In this document: positions 8,860 through 18,150 of the stretch, one piece after another
Position numbering within the stretch: position 1 is the stretch's first letter
Layout: each line of letters opens with the position of its first letter
From: JBGZFC01 sp964346495
GTDB lineage: Bacteria; Bacteroidota; Bacteroidia; Bacteroidales; Dysgonomonadaceae
DNA: 64,000 bases
Assembly: GCA_964346495.1 (NCBI GenBank)
Contig: CAYFUW010000001.1
Coordinates: 47,383 to 111,382, forward strand
Direction: 5' to 3'
Translations under genes and position numbers: made by a program
The notes under the pieces: generated by a model
Told to the model about the DNA's origin: nothing
The model's database searches: none
The model's input: only the letters and a program-made list of their open reading frames with translations

Positions 8860-10515
8860 TTATTTTGCAATAATAACTTTCTCTACAGTCTGTTTATCAT
8901 CTGTGGTAGTTATTACCATATGATAAATACCGTTTGTTAAAGAAGATACATCTATTTGATTATCAAACAATCTTGCATTAACAACTTGTCCTAAAGAGTT
9001 ATACAAGGTTACATGTTTAATATCTCCTTTTACGAATAATATATCTGTAGCCGGATTTGGATATACTTTTACACCGTTAATTTCCGCATCCCCAATATCC
9101 GTAACAATAGTTGTACAGATAAAGTCGGATGTACAATGTGCCGCTACTCTTCTGACACAATATTCATATTCACCTTCGGGAACATTCAAATCCGTATAAT
9201 GATTTACTTCCAGGTTGTTTGCTATTTCAACACCATTTCTAAATAAATCATAAGTAAAACCTCCCGGCATAGATGCATAAACAGATACATCATCAAGATT
9301 AATTCTAAATTCGTCGGAAGTGTTAAAGTGACGGAAAGCTATATATTTTGTATCCATTGGTAGATCAATAATTCTTTCGTACCATACTCCTTGTGCGTTT
9401 GTGCCACGTTCTCCTCCGTTTTTATCTCCTTTTGCCGTTAATGTCTCTTCAAACACAATAGTAAAATCAGAAGCATTTGTTCCGGTAGATGATGCCATAA
9501 CCGCGTAATGCTCTGCAGGCCAATCAGCATCTTGCGCTGAAACCCAAAATTGAACACTTTTTGGGAAAGCGTCAAACTCGTCAAATACTTGGGGAGTGAT
9601 TAAATAGTTGTCCGGATTTAGAGGCATTCCGCCAACCCATGATGCAGACGTTACTAAACCTATTCCGCTATGACCTGTATAGTCAGAAGAATTAACAGCC
9701 CACCAGTTGTATCCGTCACCATCGGCATCAATTGTTATCCATCCATCAGGCATAGTACCACCACCGTGTTCCAGACCTTCAAAATCTTCTTCAAATACTA
9801 CTTGTTTCGTAAATTTGGTTGGATCATCGTACCACGTTACTTCAATATTATCTCCTACAGCAACTGCTTCAATGTTATCAGGCGGGAGACAATCAGGTGC
9901 CGCATCTACACATACCTGTTCTGAAACACAATCGTTGTAAAGTGCTTCTATACAATAATGTATAGTTCCTTCCTGACCTCCTTCATCTACATATACAAGC
10001 ACATTCGGATCTTCTATAAAAGCAAGAAATTCTGAATTTTTATACAACTTATATCCGGTAAGGGTGCTGGTTGTATTGTCTGTATTCGGTTTTTCCCAAG
10101 TTAGTGTTCTGGTCCAAATTTCTACTTCGCAAGCAAAATTAGTTGGTGCATTACAATCTCCAACAGGCATAGCATTAGTAGTTACACAAGCAGGTACCGA
10201 AATACAATCAGGATCTGTATATACTACAACAACACAGTATTCATGCTCACCCACAGTTGCTTCCCAATCTGTATATTGAGTTGCTGTAAGGCCTGTTATC
10301 AATTCTATGTTATCTCGCATTACAGTATAGGTATAGTTCCATTGTTTAGATGCATTGACTGCATCACTTTGCGCTGAATCAGATATTACAGATTTACTGC
10401 TAACAGGCGGATCCCATGTAATAGTTACGGGCGCACCTATTTCTCTGGTTCCTGTTGCTTTTAGCATAAATACTGATAAAAGCAAGGTAAAAAATAGTAG
10501 AGTAGATTTTTTCAT
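8860..10515 (-). CDS. secreted cleaved-adhesin/choice-of-anchor J protein with T9SS sorting tail (paralogue)
   Basis: 551 residues with the same plan as its neighbour: signal peptide MKKSTLLFFTLLLSVFMLKA, cysteine-paired fibronectin-like repeats, a jelly-roll adhesin domain at about 240-420 (EEDFEGLEHGG..DADGDGYNWW) and a type A T9SS tail. The last ~70 codons and the first ~20 codons are almost identical in DNA to the neighbour, while the middle differs at many positions. This indicates tandem duplication with later homogenisation, or constraint at both ends. The short leader before each gene is also alike. A role in adhesion or ligand binding at the cell surface is inferred from the domain; the ligand is unknown. 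Confidence 0.85.
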   Translation of the reverse strand: MKKSTLLFFTLLLSVFMLKATGTREIGAPVTITWDPPVSSKSVISDSAQSDAVNASKQWNYTYTVMRDNIELITGLTATQYTDWEATVGEHEYCVVVVYTDPDCISVPACVTTNAMPVGDCNAPTNFACEVEIWTRTLTWEKPNTDNTTSTLTGYKLYKNSEFLAFIEDPNVLVYVDEGGQEGTIHYCIEALYNDCVSEQVCVDAAPDCLPPDNIEAVAVGDNIEVTWYDDPTKFTKQVVFEEDFEGLEHGGGTMPDGWITIDADGDGYNWWAVNSSDYTGHSGIGLVTSASWVGGMPLNPDNYLITPQVFDEFDAFPKSVQFWVSAQDADWPAEHYAVMASSTGTNASDFTIVFEETLTAKGDKNGGERGTNAQGVWYERIIDLPMDTKYIAFRHFNTSDEFRINLDDVSVYASMPGGFTYDLFRNGVEIANNLEVNHYTDLNVPEGEYEYCVRRVAAHCTSDFICTTIVTDIGDAEINGVKVYPNPATDILFVKGDIKHVTLYNSLGQVVNARLFDNQIDVSSLTNGIYHMVITTTDDKQTVEKVIIAK

Positions 10516-10692
10516 GTTTTTCCTTATTTAAAGATGAATTAAAAAACGAATAGTATCTCAATCTATTTTGAGTAATACATTTGAGACAAAAATACAAAAA
10601 AATATGAATTATTACTATTTAGAGGGTAGAATATTTGTTTTTTTCAACAATTATGATATTTTTCGGGTAAAAAGGCGCAATTTTAAAGTCGA

Positions 10693-11097
10693 TTATTCAT
10701 CCCAATCAAAATCATCAAACATAATATCTTGTGTAAATTGCTCCAAATCGCGACGCTCTTTTTTTGTAGGACGACCGGTACCACGCTGTCTATCAATAAA
10801 TCCTGAAATTTTATTGAGTTCTAAAATTTCGTACTGCTCGGGTGGTGTAATGTTTTCCATAAATTGCGGGACTAGCTTAGCATTCATCCTTTTATCAGAT
10901 AAATCCAATACTTTAAAAGAGAATGTAATCGGCGGTTTGCGTACCTGGATGATGTCACCTACTTTTATCATTCGTGATGGTTTTACCGAAACATCATTTA
11001 TTATCACACGTCCTTTCTTGCATGCATCCGATGCAATGGTACGAGTCTTAAAGATACGTACAGCCCAAAGCCATTTATCAATTCTTACTTCTTCCAT
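10693..11097 (-). CDS. S4-domain RNA-binding protein, HslR (Hsp15)-like
   Basis: 134 residues from the ATG at 11097, giving MEEVRIDKWLWAVRIFKTR, the usual N-terminus of the family. The longer open frame upstream reads through an intergenic repeat and is rejected; an ATG three codons earlier is also possible. The S4 domain spans about residues 3-60, including CKKGRVIINDVSVKPSRMIKVGD. The conserved C-terminal part includes GTGRPTKKERRDL. In E. coli, Hsp15 binds 50S subunits carrying stalled nascent chains. The gene stands alone between repeat-containing spacers. Confidence 0.82.
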   Translation of the reverse strand: MEEVRIDKWLWAVRIFKTRTIASDACKKGRVIINDVSVKPSRMIKVGDIIQVRKPPITFSFKVLDLSDKRMNAKLVPQFMENITPPEQYEILELNKISGFIDRQRGTGRPTKKERRDLEQFTQDIMFDDFDWDE

Positions 11098-11286
11098 TAT
11101 TTTCATTAATTTAGCTGTTAGCTGTTGGCTATTAGCTTTTGGCAAGTTATGTCTGTTTTAGTAGATAAACCAAATACACAAATACTAATTACCAAAACAA
11201 CTCCATATACTACGAAACATCTTTTATCAGACATTCTCGAATTCGGGCAAAAAAAGCATTCTCGCTTTCTCTAAACTTACCACAGT

Positions 11287-11313
11287 CGCTCCCGCGCGAA
11301 TCCTTTCGCGTGG
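11287..11313. repeat. copy of module 3 of the mosaic intergenic repeat
   Basis: Contains CGCGCGAATCCTTTCGCGTGG, matching 6562-6588 and 21935-21960. A further repeat at about 11107-11146 (TAGCTGTTAGCTGTTGGCTA) resembles sequences near 8800 and 21980. The 11098-11429 spacer holds these repeats and no gene that I can support. Confidence 0.6.
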
Positions 11314-11429
11314 TATCATTCAGTAAACGAGTTGACGGTAAACAAGTAAACTTTTTAGAAGTTCATGCAACCAACACCAAACAAAACGTAATTCAAAAGA
11401 TCTTGCCTCTTGGTTCTATCGTCTTTCGT

Positions 11430-11990
11430 CTATTTATTATTATACTGATTCATAGTTATATCCACACCTGCCAGACAAAAGCTACGGATAATTTCCACAG
11501 CAGTTTCGATACGTGGAGGAAGCAACAACTTTTCTTCATCGGTAAATTCTTCCAACACATAATCCACCTGTCTGCCACGCGTGAAATCATTACCTATTCC
11601 AAATCTGAGTCGCGGATAATTTTGCCCTATAAGTCCCTGAATATGCTTCAAACCATTATGACCTGCATCGCTTCCCTTTGTTTTCAAACGAAGTGTACCA
11701 AATGGTAAAGATAGATCATCAACCACAATCAGAAGATTTTCGTTTTCGATTTTCTCTTTTTGCAACCAATATCGGACAGCGTTTCCGCTTAGGTTCATAA
11801 AGGTTGAAGGCTTAAGCAAGACTAACGACTTGTTGCGCAAGCGTGTTTCTGCAACAAATCCGTATCGCTTATCCTGAAAAACAATATTGGACGCCTTTGC
11901 AAAAGCGTCCAATATCATAAATCCTATGTTGTGGCGAGTATTGTCGTACTCGGGCCCAATATTGCCTAAACCTACAATAAGTTTTTTCAT
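11430..11990 (-). CDS. pth: peptidyl-tRNA hydrolase
   Basis: 186 residues starting at 11990, [21 protein letters not shown]. The upstream extension of the frame overlaps rplY and is not used. The catalytic His is in TRHNIGF at about residue 20. The other signatures are [20 protein letters not shown] and [13 protein letters not shown]. The enzyme releases tRNA from peptidyl-tRNAs that drop off ribosomes. It follows rplY by 2 bp; the rplY-pth pair is a common operon. Confidence 0.93.
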   Translation of the reverse strand: MKKLIVGLGNIGPEYDNTRHNIGFMILDAFAKASNIVFQDKRYGFVAETRLRNKSLVLLKPSTFMNLSGNAVRYWLQKEKIENENLLIVVDDLSLPFGTLRLKTKGSDAGHNGLKHIQGLIGQNYPRLRFGIGNDFTRGRQVDYVLEEFTDEEKLLLPPRIETAVEIIRSFCLAGVDITMNQYNNK

Positions 11991-11992
11991 TC

Positions 11993-12622
11993 TTATTCTG
12001 TAGCTTCCTCTTCTGCTTCTCCAGCTTCTGTAGCAACCTCTTCTTCGGTTACTCTTGAAGCAGCTCCTCTTGCAGCACGTGTCAATTGAACACGACAAAC
12101 AACAGCATTGCTCGGAGTTAACAGTTCTAGGTCATCAAATTTAAGTTCGCCAACTTGAATTGATTTTCCAAGTTGAATTTTTTCAACATTAATTGAAAGA
12201 TATTCCGGTAGTTTATCAGCATATCCTCTAACTTTCAGCTTACGCAAATCGAGAGAAAGTTTACCTCCGGATTTAACACCCGCTGCCAATCCATGCAATT
12301 TAACAGGAATTTCAATAACAACAGGTACATCATCAAATACATGTAGAAAATCTATATGCAGAATATTATCAGTTACCGGGTGAAATTGTAAATCTTTTAG
12401 AATTGCTTTAAATTTTTTAGTACCTAAATCAAGATTTACCAGATACACATCGGGTGTGTAAACCAATTTTAGTACATCGTTGTTTTTTACAACAAAGTTA
12501 ATATTTTCTTCACCATGACCACCATACACTACGCACGGTATAAGTCCTTCTTTACGAAAAGAGCGAGCCGCTTTTTTCCCGAAATCACTTCTGATTTCGC
12601 CTTTTAATTCATAAGTTTTCAT
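11993..12622 (-). CDS. rplY: 50S ribosomal protein L25 (Ctc/TL5 type)
   Basis: 209 residues, the long bacterial form with an L25 domain (about 1-92) and a C-terminal TL5-type beta domain (about 95-185). It ends in an acidic tail rich in Glu. Characteristic segments are [20 protein letters not shown] and the central HIDFLHV. It binds 5S rRNA in the large subunit. A full Bacteroidota promoter lies at 12704-12735 and pth follows directly. Confidence 0.92.
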   Translation of the reverse strand: MKTYELKGEIRSDFGKKAARSFRKEGLIPCVVYGGHGEENINFVVKNNDVLKLVYTPDVYLVNLDLGTKKFKAILKDLQFHPVTDNILHIDFLHVFDDVPVVIEIPVKLHGLAAGVKSGGKLSLDLRKLKVRGYADKLPEYLSINVEKIQLGKSIQVGELKFDDLELLTPSNAVVCRVQLTRAARGAASRVTEEEVATEAGEAEEEATE

Positions 12623-12703
12623 TTTTAAAAATTTTTGTGTTACTCAAAATAAAGGTGCTCCCTAAATTTCCCATCACACGATACGGACTTTCAAAAAGCG
12701 GCG

Positions 12704-12735
12704 CAAAGGTAATGATTATCTTTTAATTGTACAAA
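12704..12735 (-). promoter_or_regulatory. Bacteroidota promoter of rplY-pth
   Basis: On the minus strand the sequence reads TTTG (12735-12732), 20 bp, then TACCTTTG (12711-12704). This matches both elements of the primary sigma factor consensus of the phylum. The start codon is 82 bp downstream. Confidence 0.65.
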
Positions 12736-12767
12736 CAAAATGAAGTTCAATTTTTTAATTGATAATC

Positions 12768-12798
12768 TTGCAAAACTATTAAAAATAAAGTACTTTTG
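12768..12798 (+). promoter_or_regulatory. Bacteroidota promoter of the GH3 fusion gene
   Basis: TTG at 12768-12770, a 20-bp spacer and TACTTTTG at 12791-12798 fit the consensus. The ATG is 44 bp downstream. It diverges from the rplY promoter with the two -33 elements about 35 bp apart. Confidence 0.65.
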
Positions 12799-12841
12799 AG
12801 CATTCAACAAGTACAAATATCATTTTTGGAACAACGAAATT

Positions 12842-15799
12842 ATGAAAAAATTATATACCACTCTATTTTTCCTTTTTACAACAATAATATTATTATCGGC
12901 TCAAAATGAAGCCAATTTGTTCAGACAGGCAAATAAAACTGAGATGAATCGTTGGGTTGATTCGGTTTACAACAGTATGAGTCTGGATGAAAAAGTAGGA
13001 CAACTTTTTATGCCGATTGCCGAGCCAAACAGTAGCTGGAAAGGGCGAATCGGCAACTATATCAACAACCAATATGTAGGTGGATTACTTTTTTCCGGTG
13101 GAACCATTACGGAGCAAGCCGAAATTACAAATTATGCTCAAAGCATATCCAAAACACCACTTTTCATAGCAGTTGATGGTGAATGGGGGCTGTCGATGCG
13201 ATTGAAAGATGCACCCAAATTTCCCAGAAACTTCGTTATTGGTGCTATTCAGGATGAAAATATTATTAAAGAGTATGGTAAAGAAGTTGCGAGACAGTGC
13301 CGCGCAATGGGAATCCATATCAATTTTGCTCCGGTTATGGATGTGAACAGCAATCCGCAAAATCCGATTATCAGAACACGCTCATTTGGCGAAAATCAGG
13401 AAAACGTTGCCAAAAAAGGTATAGCCTACTCTGCCGGATTGGAAGAGGGTGGTGTAATGTCAGTTGCCAAACACTTCCCGGGACATGGCGACACATCAGA
13501 TGATTCACATAAAACTCTTCCAACCATTAGTCACAATTTAAATAGATTGGAAAGCATTGAGCTATATCCATTTAAAAAGTATATCGAAAAAGGTTTTTCG
13601 GGTATGATGGTCGGTCATTTGAATGTTCCTGCACTCAATACGAAAGGTTTGCCTTCATCGCTGTCGGAAAATGTTGTGCAAAAATTATTGAAAGAGAAAA
13701 TGGGTTTTCAAGGATTGGTATTTACCGATGGAATGGCAATGAAAGGTGTTTCAAATCAACCCGATATGAGTGTTAAAGCCATACTTGCCGGAAACGATAT
13801 TATTTTGGGTGTGGTGAATCAAGAGAAAGAGTTTAATGCTGTTAAAACTGCTGTAAATAAAGGTGTTATTTCTATGCAACTTTTAGAAGAGAAGGTGAAA
13901 AAGATTTTGGCATATAAATTCATCTTGAATGTACACCAACAAAAACCTATTGAAACAAAAAATCTTTCCCAACAACTGAACACGACGAAAACAGAATGGG
14001 TACAAAGAAAAATATATGAAGGCGCACTTACTCTTATCAAAAACAACCAAAACAGAGTTCCAATAACCGGATTGGATAACACAAAAATTGCCGCAGTTTG
14101 TATAGGCGGTGGAAACTCTGCATATAAAAATCAACTGAAAAAATATGCAGATATTACCTTTTTTGATGTTGCTTCGATGGAGAATTTATCCGGAATAATA
14201 TCTAAACTTTCAAGTTTTGATTTAATTATTTTTTCAGTTCATTCGGATAAGTTAGTTGATAACACATCACTTCAAAATTTAACCAAAAACGAAAAATCAA
14301 TTCTTGTACTATTTGCGTCGCCCTACCGATTGAATAACTTTAAAACTTCTGTTTCAAATGCAAATAGTGTTTTAGTAGCTTTCGATAATAGCGAATGGGC
14401 ACAAATATCTGCCGCGCAAGCACTATTCGGCGGAATCGCCATAAACGGCAAACTGCCTGTAACTGTGGGAAATTACAAAGAGAGCAGAGGTATTGACACC
14501 AAAAAAACCAGACTATCCTACTCTCTGCCCGAAGAACTAAATATTCCAAGCAACGCTTTCAGTTTTATAGATAATATTGCGCAAGAAGGAATTAAGAGCA
14601 GAGCATATCCGGGATGTTATGTTTTGGTAGCGAAAGATGGAGCAATAATCTACAGCAAAGGGTTTGGTAATTTTGATTATAGAAGTGCTTCGAAGAAAGT
14701 CGATGATGAAACGGTTTACGACCTTGCATCAATTACAAAAGCAGCCGCTACTCTACCTGCAATAATGAAACTGTACGACGAAAAAAAACTTCGTTTGCAA
14801 GATAATTTATCGAAATTTGTCCCGGAAACACGTGGCAGCAACAAAGCAAATATTACTATCAGAGATGCGCTTCTGCATGAAACAGGAGTTATCTCTTTTA
14901 TACCCTATTACACTGTGGCAATTGACACCGGGAGTTATCAGGGAAAGCTTATTAGTAACAGATCATCGTCAATTTATAATGCCAGATATGCAGGAGCTTA
15001 CGGCAGAACCGATTACAAATTTATTCCCGAATTTATTTCAACACAACCTTCGGAAAAATTTCCTTTTCATGTGGCAAAAGATATGTATGCCAGCGATAAA
15101 ATGGAAAAAGCATTGCTGAAGGAGATAATTTCTACCAATCTGAAATCGAAAACATACAGATATAGCTGCCTGAATTTTATGTTTTTGAAAGAGGTTGTTG
15201 AAAATATTGCCGACACTGACCTAAACAGTTATGTAAGAAGCAATTTCTTTGAAAAGTTGGGTGCATCTTCTACAACATTTTTACCGCTAAAATATATGTC
15301 GGTAAACGATATTGCGCCTACCGAAAACGACCCGTTTTTTCGCAAACAGCAACTTCGCGGATATGTTCACGATGAAGGAGCTGCACTTTTTGGAGGAATT
15401 TCGGGAAATTCGGGACTTTTTTCTAATGCCAACGATTTGGCTAAATTGTGCCAAATGTGGCTAAACGGTGGAGAATATGGTGGCGAACGATATTTGAGTA
15501 TCGAAACTGTCAAACTTTTTACGCAAACAAAAAGCAGCAGAAGTCGTCGTGGCTTAGGATTCGATAAACCTGAAATAAGTGCAAGCAAATCAAGTCCTAC
15601 AAGTCCGCTTACACCAATTTCTGTTTACGGACACACAGGATTTACGGGAACATCTTTTTGGGTTGATCCTGATAATCAGATGATATATATATTTTTATCA
15701 AACAGAGTTTTTCCCGAACGTTCACCCAACAGATTGTCATCTATGAAAATCAGGGAACGGATTCAGGAAGAGCTGTATAAAGTTTTTACAAGACAATAG
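12842..15799 (+). CDS. glycoside hydrolase family 3 / serine beta-lactamase-like fusion, exported
   Basis: 985 residues. A signal peptide (about 1-20) is followed by a GH3 N-terminal domain like NagZ: KHFPGHGDTSDDSH at 210-223 carries the His/Asp catalytic dyad, and D296 in FTDGMAM is the likely nucleophile. A GH3 C-terminal-like alpha/beta region spans about 390-560. From about 570 a class C beta-lactamase/PBP-type domain follows, with SITK (S630, K633), YSCLN near 774-778 and HTGFTG at 931-936. The first half suggests beta-N-acetylglucosaminidase activity on peptidoglycan or chitooligosaccharides; the second may be an esterase or D-amino peptidase. This architecture is known in Bacteroidota, but its joint substrate is not. 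Periplasmic location is inferred. Confidence 0.85.
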   Translation: MKKLYTTLFFLFTTIILLSAQNEANLFRQANKTEMNRWVDSVYNSMSLDEKVGQLFMPIAEPNSSWKGRIGNYINNQYVGGLLFSGGTITEQAEITNYAQSISKTPLFIAVDGEWGLSMRLKDAPKFPRNFVIGAIQDENIIKEYGKEVARQCRAMGIHINFAPVMDVNSNPQNPIIRTRSFGENQENVAKKGIAYSAGLEEGGVMSVAKHFPGHGDTSDDSHKTLPTISHNLNRLESIELYPFKKYIEKGFSGMMVGHLNVPALNTKGLPSSLSENVVQKLLKEKMGFQGLVFTDGMAMKGVSNQPDMSVKAILAGNDIILGVVNQEKEFNAVKTAVNKGVISMQLLEEKVKKILAYKFILNVHQQKPIETKNLSQQLNTTKTEWVQRKIYEGALTLIKNNQNRVPITGLDNTKIAAVCIGGGNSAYKNQLKKYADITFFDVASMENLSGIISKLSSFDLIIFSVHSDKLVDNTSLQNLTKNEKSILVLFASPYRLNNFKTSVSNANSVLVAFDNSEWAQISAAQALFGGIAINGKLPVTVGNYKESRGIDTKKTRLSYSLPEELNIPSNAFSFIDNIAQEGIKSRAYPGCYVLVAKDGAIIYSKGFGNFDYRSASKKVDDETVYDLASITKAAATLPAIMKLYDEKKLRLQDNLSKFVPETRGSNKANITIRDALLHETGVISFIPYYTVAIDTGSYQGKLISNRSSSIYNARYAGAYGRTDYKFIPEFISTQPSEKFPFHVAKDMYASDKMEKALLKEIISTNLKSKTYRYSCLNFMFLKEVVENIADTDLNSYVRSNFFEKLGASSTTFLPLKYMSVNDIAPTENDPFFRKQQLRGYVHDEGAALFGGISGNSGLFSNANDLAKLCQMWLNGGEYGGERYLSIETVKLFTQTKSSRSRRGLGFDKPEISASKSSPTSPLTPISVYGHTGFTGTSFWVDPDNQMIYIFLSNRVFPERSPNRLSSMKIRERIQEELYKVFTRQ

Positions 15800-15917
15800 A
15801 CTTTTTATTTACGATTTGGGATTTCGGATTTACGATTTATAAAAAAGGGAGACGATGGCTTTGCCTTCGTTACAAAATCCCGACACACTAAGTTTACCAA
15901 TTTACTAATAACAAATT

Positions 15918-16970
15918 ATGCAACATATAATAAAAAGCAAAAACTTAACGCAAGATATAGAATCGGTTTTATCAAGAATTGATTTCGATTTGCTATTTAT
16001 CCTTATGGATGAGAATACCCAAAAATGGTGTTTTCCTAAAATAGAGAATATAAATCTTATAAAAAATTCAGTTTCTATTGTTGTTCCGGCAAACGATGAT
16101 AACAAAAACCTGAATAATCTATCATCAATTTGGCAACAATTGACGGAAAATTTGGCAACACGCAAATCATTGTTAATCAATTTGGGAGGAGGAATGATTT
16201 CCGATTTGGGAGGATTTGCCGTAGCAACTTTTAAGCGAGGAATTAGATATATTAATATACCGACCACACTTTTGGCTGCAGTTGATGCTTCGGTAGGTGG
16301 TAAAACAGGAATAAATTTTGCCGGATATAAAAACGAAATCGGCGCATTTTATCCTGCCGAATATGTTATTATAAATACTGAATTTTACGATACTTTACCG
16401 CAAGATGCTATTCTCTCAGGTTTTGCCGAAATATTGAAACACGCACTTATCTACTCTGAATATGAGTGGAATAAAATTCTCGATTTGAATCTATCCGAAA
16501 TCAATCTCGATATAACCGATATGGTTTTCGAATCGGTAATGATAAAAGAGAGTATCGTGCAAAAAGATCCTTATGAAAAAGATATACGAAAAGCACTAAA
16601 TTTAGGTCACACAATCGGGCACGCTTTCGAAAGCATGGCACTTGCAAAAAAAGAGCAACTTTCGCACGGTCATGCTGTAGCTTTGGGATTGATTGCAGAG
16701 TTGTATCTGTCGCATATTATTTGCGGATTTCCAAAAGATAAGTTGTTGCGAACCATCAGATTTATACAAAAATATTACCCGCCTTTCTATTTCGATTGTA
16801 GTGACTACGACAATCTGTTTGAAATTATCAGACACGACAAAAAAAACAGCGATAACGCTATCTTATTCACACTATTACAAGATATTGGCAATATAAAAAT
16901 AAATCAGAATATATCTAAAGATTTGATTTTTCAGGCACTCGATTTTTATAGAGATGTTTTTAAATTTTAG
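15918..16970 (+). CDS. aroB: 3-dehydroquinate synthase
   Basis: 350 residues. The NAD-binding and active-site stretch reads LGGGMISDLGGFAVATFKRG, then PTTLLAAVDASVGGKTGIN. The metal ligands are expected in GFAEILKHALI, LGHTIGHAFE and LSHGHAVALG. It cyclises DAHP to 3-dehydroquinate in the shikimate pathway. No other aro gene is adjacent. The upstream spacer of 118 bp includes sequence resembling the dispersed repeats. Confidence 0.93.
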   Translation: MQHIIKSKNLTQDIESVLSRIDFDLLFILMDENTQKWCFPKIENINLIKNSVSIVVPANDDNKNLNNLSSIWQQLTENLATRKSLLINLGGGMISDLGGFAVATFKRGIRYINIPTTLLAAVDASVGGKTGINFAGYKNEIGAFYPAEYVIINTEFYDTLPQDAILSGFAEILKHALIYSEYEWNKILDLNLSEINLDITDMVFESVMIKESIVQKDPYEKDIRKALNLGHTIGHAFESMALAKKEQLSHGHAVALGLIAELYLSHIICGFPKDKLLRTIRFIQKYYPPFYFDCSDYDNLFEIIRHDKKNSDNAILFTLLQDIGNIKINQNISKDLIFQALDFYRDVFKF

Positions 16971-16997
16971 ATTTACAATTTCCTTCAACGATATATT

Positions 16998-17063
16998 GTA
17001 GATACGCGGCATGCCACGTCTCTACGATTTTTCAAAACTTGTAACCCGAAACACGCAACACGT
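16998..17063. repeat. intergenic palindrome plus short repeat
   Basis: 16998-17025 is a copy of the 5052-5079 palindrome (GCGGCATGCCACGTCTCTAC). It is followed by TAACCCGAAACACGCAA, also found at about 3490. Both lie in the spacer between convergent genes. Confidence 0.65.
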
Positions 17064-17082
17064 AACTCGTACCACAAAAAAA

Positions 17083-18150
17083 CTAATAAATCATTATCGC
17101 CCTAAGTTTTTTCCTTTTGTCTTGAGTTAGGTTAAGTTCTTTTTCAAGGTATTTATCTACCGAACCATATTTTTTATTTATATGTTCAATAGCGTAAACC
17201 AAATATGCAGTGTTTACGGAAAGCAAAGCGGTAATAGCTTCCTGAAGATGTTCCGGCATATCATGTGCACTTTCAACTATAGTAGAGATATCTATCAATT
17301 TGCCCGAAAGCATATAATCTTCAATAATAACTGCATCGGAAGCATCCAGAGCATACAAAACAAGAAAAGATGCTATCCCTACCCTATCTTTACCCAAAGA
17401 ACCGACCAATACAATAGGATAATTATCATCATCGACCATTATATTAAACATCTCTCTGAACTCTTTTTTGTTGTTTTCGATAATAGCAACATAGGAGTTT
17501 TGCACATAACTAATAGCGGCACTTCTCGTCATATTCTCTTCATCTTCGTCAATCTCATCAATTATTGCTTCTAAATCCATTAACGAAACCGGAAGAGATA
17601 TTTTTTTTATAGAAGGGTGCATCAAAATTGGATATTTTGCTTTGCTTTTTTCTGAACGAAAATCAATAATAGTTTTTACACCTAATCTTCTGATTCGTTC
17701 CTGGTCGTAAAGCGTGGCACTACTCAAATCGCCAGATCTGAATATTTTACCCCATTTCAATTGACTGTTGTTTTTATTAAAATAACCACCCAAATCTCTG
17801 AAATTTTTCACTTTTCCCATTTCAATAACTCTATTCGAAACAATTCCTGAATAAACACTATTTGCTTTCAGAATGAAAAACTTTCTTGTATCGGGATTGG
17901 AAATGGTGATTTCGGTTACCTGGTCGGAGATTGACATGGTTTTAACCGGAGTAAAATTTTCAAGTGAAACATCTTCACTCGACGAATAGATATCAATATC
18001 CCCTTCTTGGTCGGGACTAACTTCCCATTTGAGCAAAATATTACCTTCTTCGTTTTTTTCGGCTACCGATGTTATTTGCACTGTTGAAGCACAACCATAA
18101 AAAACGAACGAAATCAGTATTAAAAAAGATATATTTTTCAATTTTGCCAC
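17083..18150 (-). CDS. lipoprotein with tyrosine-phosphatase fold lacking the catalytic Cys
   Basis: 355 residues. A signal peptide ends in a lipobox with Cys20 (YGCAS). Residues ~25-100 look like a fibronectin/Ig-type domain. From ~110 the sequence follows the Y_phosphatase3 pattern: KVKNFRDLGGY, KWGKIFRSGDLSSAT and KTIIDFRSE. The P-loop, normally HCxxGKDRTG, reads VGSLGKDRVG at 249-258, so His becomes Val249 and the nucleophile Cys becomes Gly250, while the phosphate-binding Arg256 remains. The protein is therefore expected to bind but not hydrolyse phosphoester ligands by the usual mechanism. It is convergent with aroB; upstream is the long AT-rich spacer. Confidence 0.78.
   Translation of the reverse strand: MAKLKNISFLILISFVFYGCASTVQITSVAEKNEEGNILLKWEVSPDQEGDIDIYSSSEDVSLENFTPVKTMSISDQVTEITISNPDTRKFFILKANSVYSGIVSNRVIEMGKVKNFRDLGGYFNKNNSQLKWGKIFRSGDLSSATLYDQERIRRLGVKTIIDFRSEKSKAKYPILMHPSIKKISLPVSLMDLEAIIDEIDEDEENMTRSAAISYVQNSYVAIIENNKKEFREMFNIMVDDDNYPIVLVGSLGKDRVGIASFLVLYALDASDAVIIEDYMLSGKLIDISTIVESAHDMPEHLQEAITALLSVNTAYLVYAIEHINKKYGSVDKYLEKELNLTQDKRKKLRAIMIY

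Noticed and set aside
11991..12098. N-terminal extension of pth into rplY
   Set aside because: The family start [10 protein letters not shown] at 11990 is unambiguous and the upstream codons are the rplY 3' end in another frame.
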